This document shows, one piece after another, positions 62,634-64,000 of a stretch of 64,000 bases of DNA. Origin of the DNA: Sipunculus nudus. Taxonomy: Eukaryota; Annelida; Sipuncula; Golfingiida; Sipunculidae. The DNA lies in assembly GCA_026874595.1 (NCBI GenBank), contig CM049314.1, positions 79,595,300 to 79,659,299 of the forward strand. The letters run 5' to 3'. Positions within the stretch are counted from its first letter, which is position 1. Each line of letters opens with the position of its first letter. The notes under the pieces were generated by a model. It ran no database searches and had not been told where the DNA came from. It saw only the letters and a program-made list of their open reading frames with translations. The translations under genes and the position numbers were made by a program.

Positions 62634-64000
62634 CCTGTCAGTGAAGGTGAATCTAAAAATTAAGGGTAAAATCGTTTAAGCAAAATCAGAAATAGAAAAT
62701 TCCGATACTTTATAAAAGTAACGTTGTGGATTTTAGTGACCCTTTTGCATATTTACCTCAATTTTTCTACAGTTTTGCACCATATTAGACAGAAATAGAT
62801 TCCCGGGAAGTAGAATAATACATTATTTCTTCAAGAAATAGTTGCAAAAAGGATTAATTAAGACACAGCTCATTTGCTTACAGTTTGCTTATGCTTTGCT
62901 TACGATGAAAACACCACACAATTTAAGCATTATTCTACAAATACACACAAATATAACCCATGGGGACACAGACTGTTTACCTGGCTACAAAATAGTTCCT
63001 GTTAGTGATCAGGAATCTAAATATTAAGGGTAAAATTGTTCAATCAAATTCAGAAATAGAAAATTCTGAAACGTTATAAGAGTGACATTGTGGATTTTTG
63101 TGAACCTTTTGCATATTTTACCTCAATTTTTCTACAGTTTTGCAGCGTTTTCGACAGAAATAGATTCCCGGGAAGTAGAATAATACATTATTTCTTCAGA
63201 AAATAGTTGCAAAAAGGATAGTTCAAGATACAGTTCCTTTGCTTACAGTTTGCTTATTCTTTGCTTATGCTTTGCTTACGATGAAAACACCACACAATTT
63301 AAGCATGTTTCTACAAATACACAAAAATATGAACCATAGGGACACAGACTGGTTACCTGACTACAAAATAGTTCCCGTTAGTGATCAGGAATCAAAATAT
63401 TAAGGGCAAAATTGTTCAATCAAATTCAGAAATAGAAAATTCTGAAACGTTTTAGAGTGACATTGTGGATTTTTGTGAACCTTTAGCATATTTTACCTCA
63501 ATTTTTCTACAGTTTTGCAGCGTTTTCGACAGAAATAGATTCCCGGGAAGTAGAATAATACATTATTTCTTCAGAAAATAGATGCAAAAAGGATTTATCA
63601 AGACACAGTTCTTTTCCTTACAGTTTGCTTATTCTTTGCTTATGCTTTGCTTACGATGAAAACACCACACAATTTAAGCATTTTTCCACAAATACACACA
63701 AATATGACCCATAGGGACACAGACTGTTTACCTGTCTACAAAAAAGTTCCTGTAAGTGATGAGGAATCTAAATATTATGGGTAAAATTGTTCAGTCAAAA
63801 CCACAATTATAAAAATCCGCTACTTTCATAATGCGAAATTATGGATTTTTTTAATCCTTTTGCATATTTTACCTCAATTTTTCTACAGTTTTGCACCATA
63901 TTCGACAGAAAAAGATTCCCGGGAAGTAGAATAACACATTATTTCTTAAGAAGATGTATGCAAAAAGGATTTATCAAGACACAGTTCCTTTGCTTAAAGT
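62634..64000 (+). repeat. HOR block 28: A-B-C-D, cut by the window end
   Basis: Monomer starts: A 62634, B 62998, C 63374, D 63749 (252 bp present). It matches the start of block 13 (B with 'aagcatgttt', C with 'cagttcttttcc', D with 'cttaagaagatg'). If the order of block 13 holds, an E/D chimera should follow just outside the window. Confidence 0.9.

Larger units (their letters stand above)
55831..63300 (+). repeat. Two tandem copies of a 3,735-bp, 10-monomer HOR
   Basis: The diagnostic 'aattaaagc' in B at 55,831 recurs at 59,566. Between them the order is C-D-A'-B-C-D-E-G-A-B. Copy 2 runs to B 62998, which has 'aatttaagcatgttt' as in B 27009, so the array re-enters the first-segment order there. 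Copy 2 is one base shorter: a T is missing in 'catatttacctc' at about 62,750. The source unit, B 23274 to B 27009, is single in segment 1 and also 3,735 bp. Confidence 0.92.
1..64000 (+). repeat. Satellite DNA array, about 375-bp monomers in higher-order repeats
   Basis: The entire window consists of about 171 head-to-tail copies of one monomer family, mostly 363-377 bp long, all in the same orientation. Successive copies of landmarks such as 'gacacagactg', 'tttctacagtttt' and 'tttgcttacg' recur once per monomer from the first to the last base. Monomer types differ clearly from each other, while the same type is nearly identical between blocks, which is the signature of higher-order repeat organisation. 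No insertion, inversion or unique spacer was found. The sequence is A+T-rich (about one third G+C by hand count of a few lines). Known behaviour of such arrays, as in alpha satellite and many insect satellites, suggests heterochromatin near a centromere; that location is inference. Confidence 0.98.

Noticed and set aside
1-64000. CRISPR array
   Set aside because: The repeats are about 375 bp, contiguous, A+T-rich and diverged by type; there are no short identical repeats separated by unique spacers and no cas genes.
1-64000. Transposon, LTR or retroelement content
   Set aside because: No terminal repeats, target-site duplications, poly-A tails, or long open frames of transposase or reverse transcriptase type were found; all bases fit the monomer alignment.
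1-64000. Telomeric or simple-sequence repeats
   Set aside because: 'ttaaggg' occurs once in many monomers but never in tandem; the only short tandem repeat is the 11-bp unit inside the monomer.
1-64000. Inverted blocks or strand switches in the array
   Set aside because: Landmarks were followed from start to end on the + strand and every monomer is in the same orientation.

Overview
The whole 64 kb window is satellite DNA. It is one uninterrupted, head-to-tail, single-orientation tandem array of about 171 monomers of roughly 375 bp (most are 363-377 bp; one class is 385-397 bp). I find no gene, RNA gene, transposon or unique sequence between monomers. By hand count of a few lines the G+C is about one third. 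Monomers of this length, organised into multi-monomer higher-order repeats (HORs) over tens of kilobases, point to a eukaryotic pericentromeric, centromeric or other heterochromatic region. I cannot name the species; an animal (arthropod-like satellite length) is only a guess. The many 61-70 codon open frames are by-products of monomer periodicity, not genes.

I set the monomer start at the 'cctgt(c/t/a)agtga' landmark and sorted monomers by eye into types A, A', B, C, D, E, F, F', G and H (my labels). Every block in the window opens with an A-class monomer (A, A' or an E/A hybrid) followed by B-C-D, then an optional tail: nothing, E-F, E-G, or E-G-H-F'. A few blocks carry extra chimeric monomers (C/B, E/D, H/B). 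This ABCD core plus variable tail describes all 28 blocks.

Layout: 1-13,897 holds six blocks (6-mer, 8-mer, two 4-mers, 7-mer, 8-mer). 13,898-24,400 is an 8-mer zone with E/A hybrid leaders, with a 1,492-bp four-monomer unit duplicated at about 17.65-20.64 kb. 24,401-29,262 ends the first large segment. 29,263 onward repeats the window from position 4 at an offset of 29,259 bp for about 13.4 kb. The second copy has been remodelled: a 16-monomer, 5,998-bp unit present once in the first segment is present three times in tandem (about 36.70-54.69 kb), about 9.0 kb of the 8-mer zone is missing, and a 10-monomer, 3,735-bp unit is duplicated (about 55.83-63.30 kb).

Layered on this are older duplications at offsets 8,638 bp, 9,000 bp and 3,003 bp, chimeric monomers whose switch points fall in stretches of identity, an 11-bp internal minisatellite that causes most length variation, and short motifs confined to some monomer types: a TTCCCGGGAA palindrome, a 7-bp dyad in B/C, TATAAATA in D/F/G, and CACGTG at many D/E junctions. 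The picture is of repeated unequal exchange and gene conversion. Copy number in such near-identical arrays also depends on correct assembly, which the sequence alone cannot prove.
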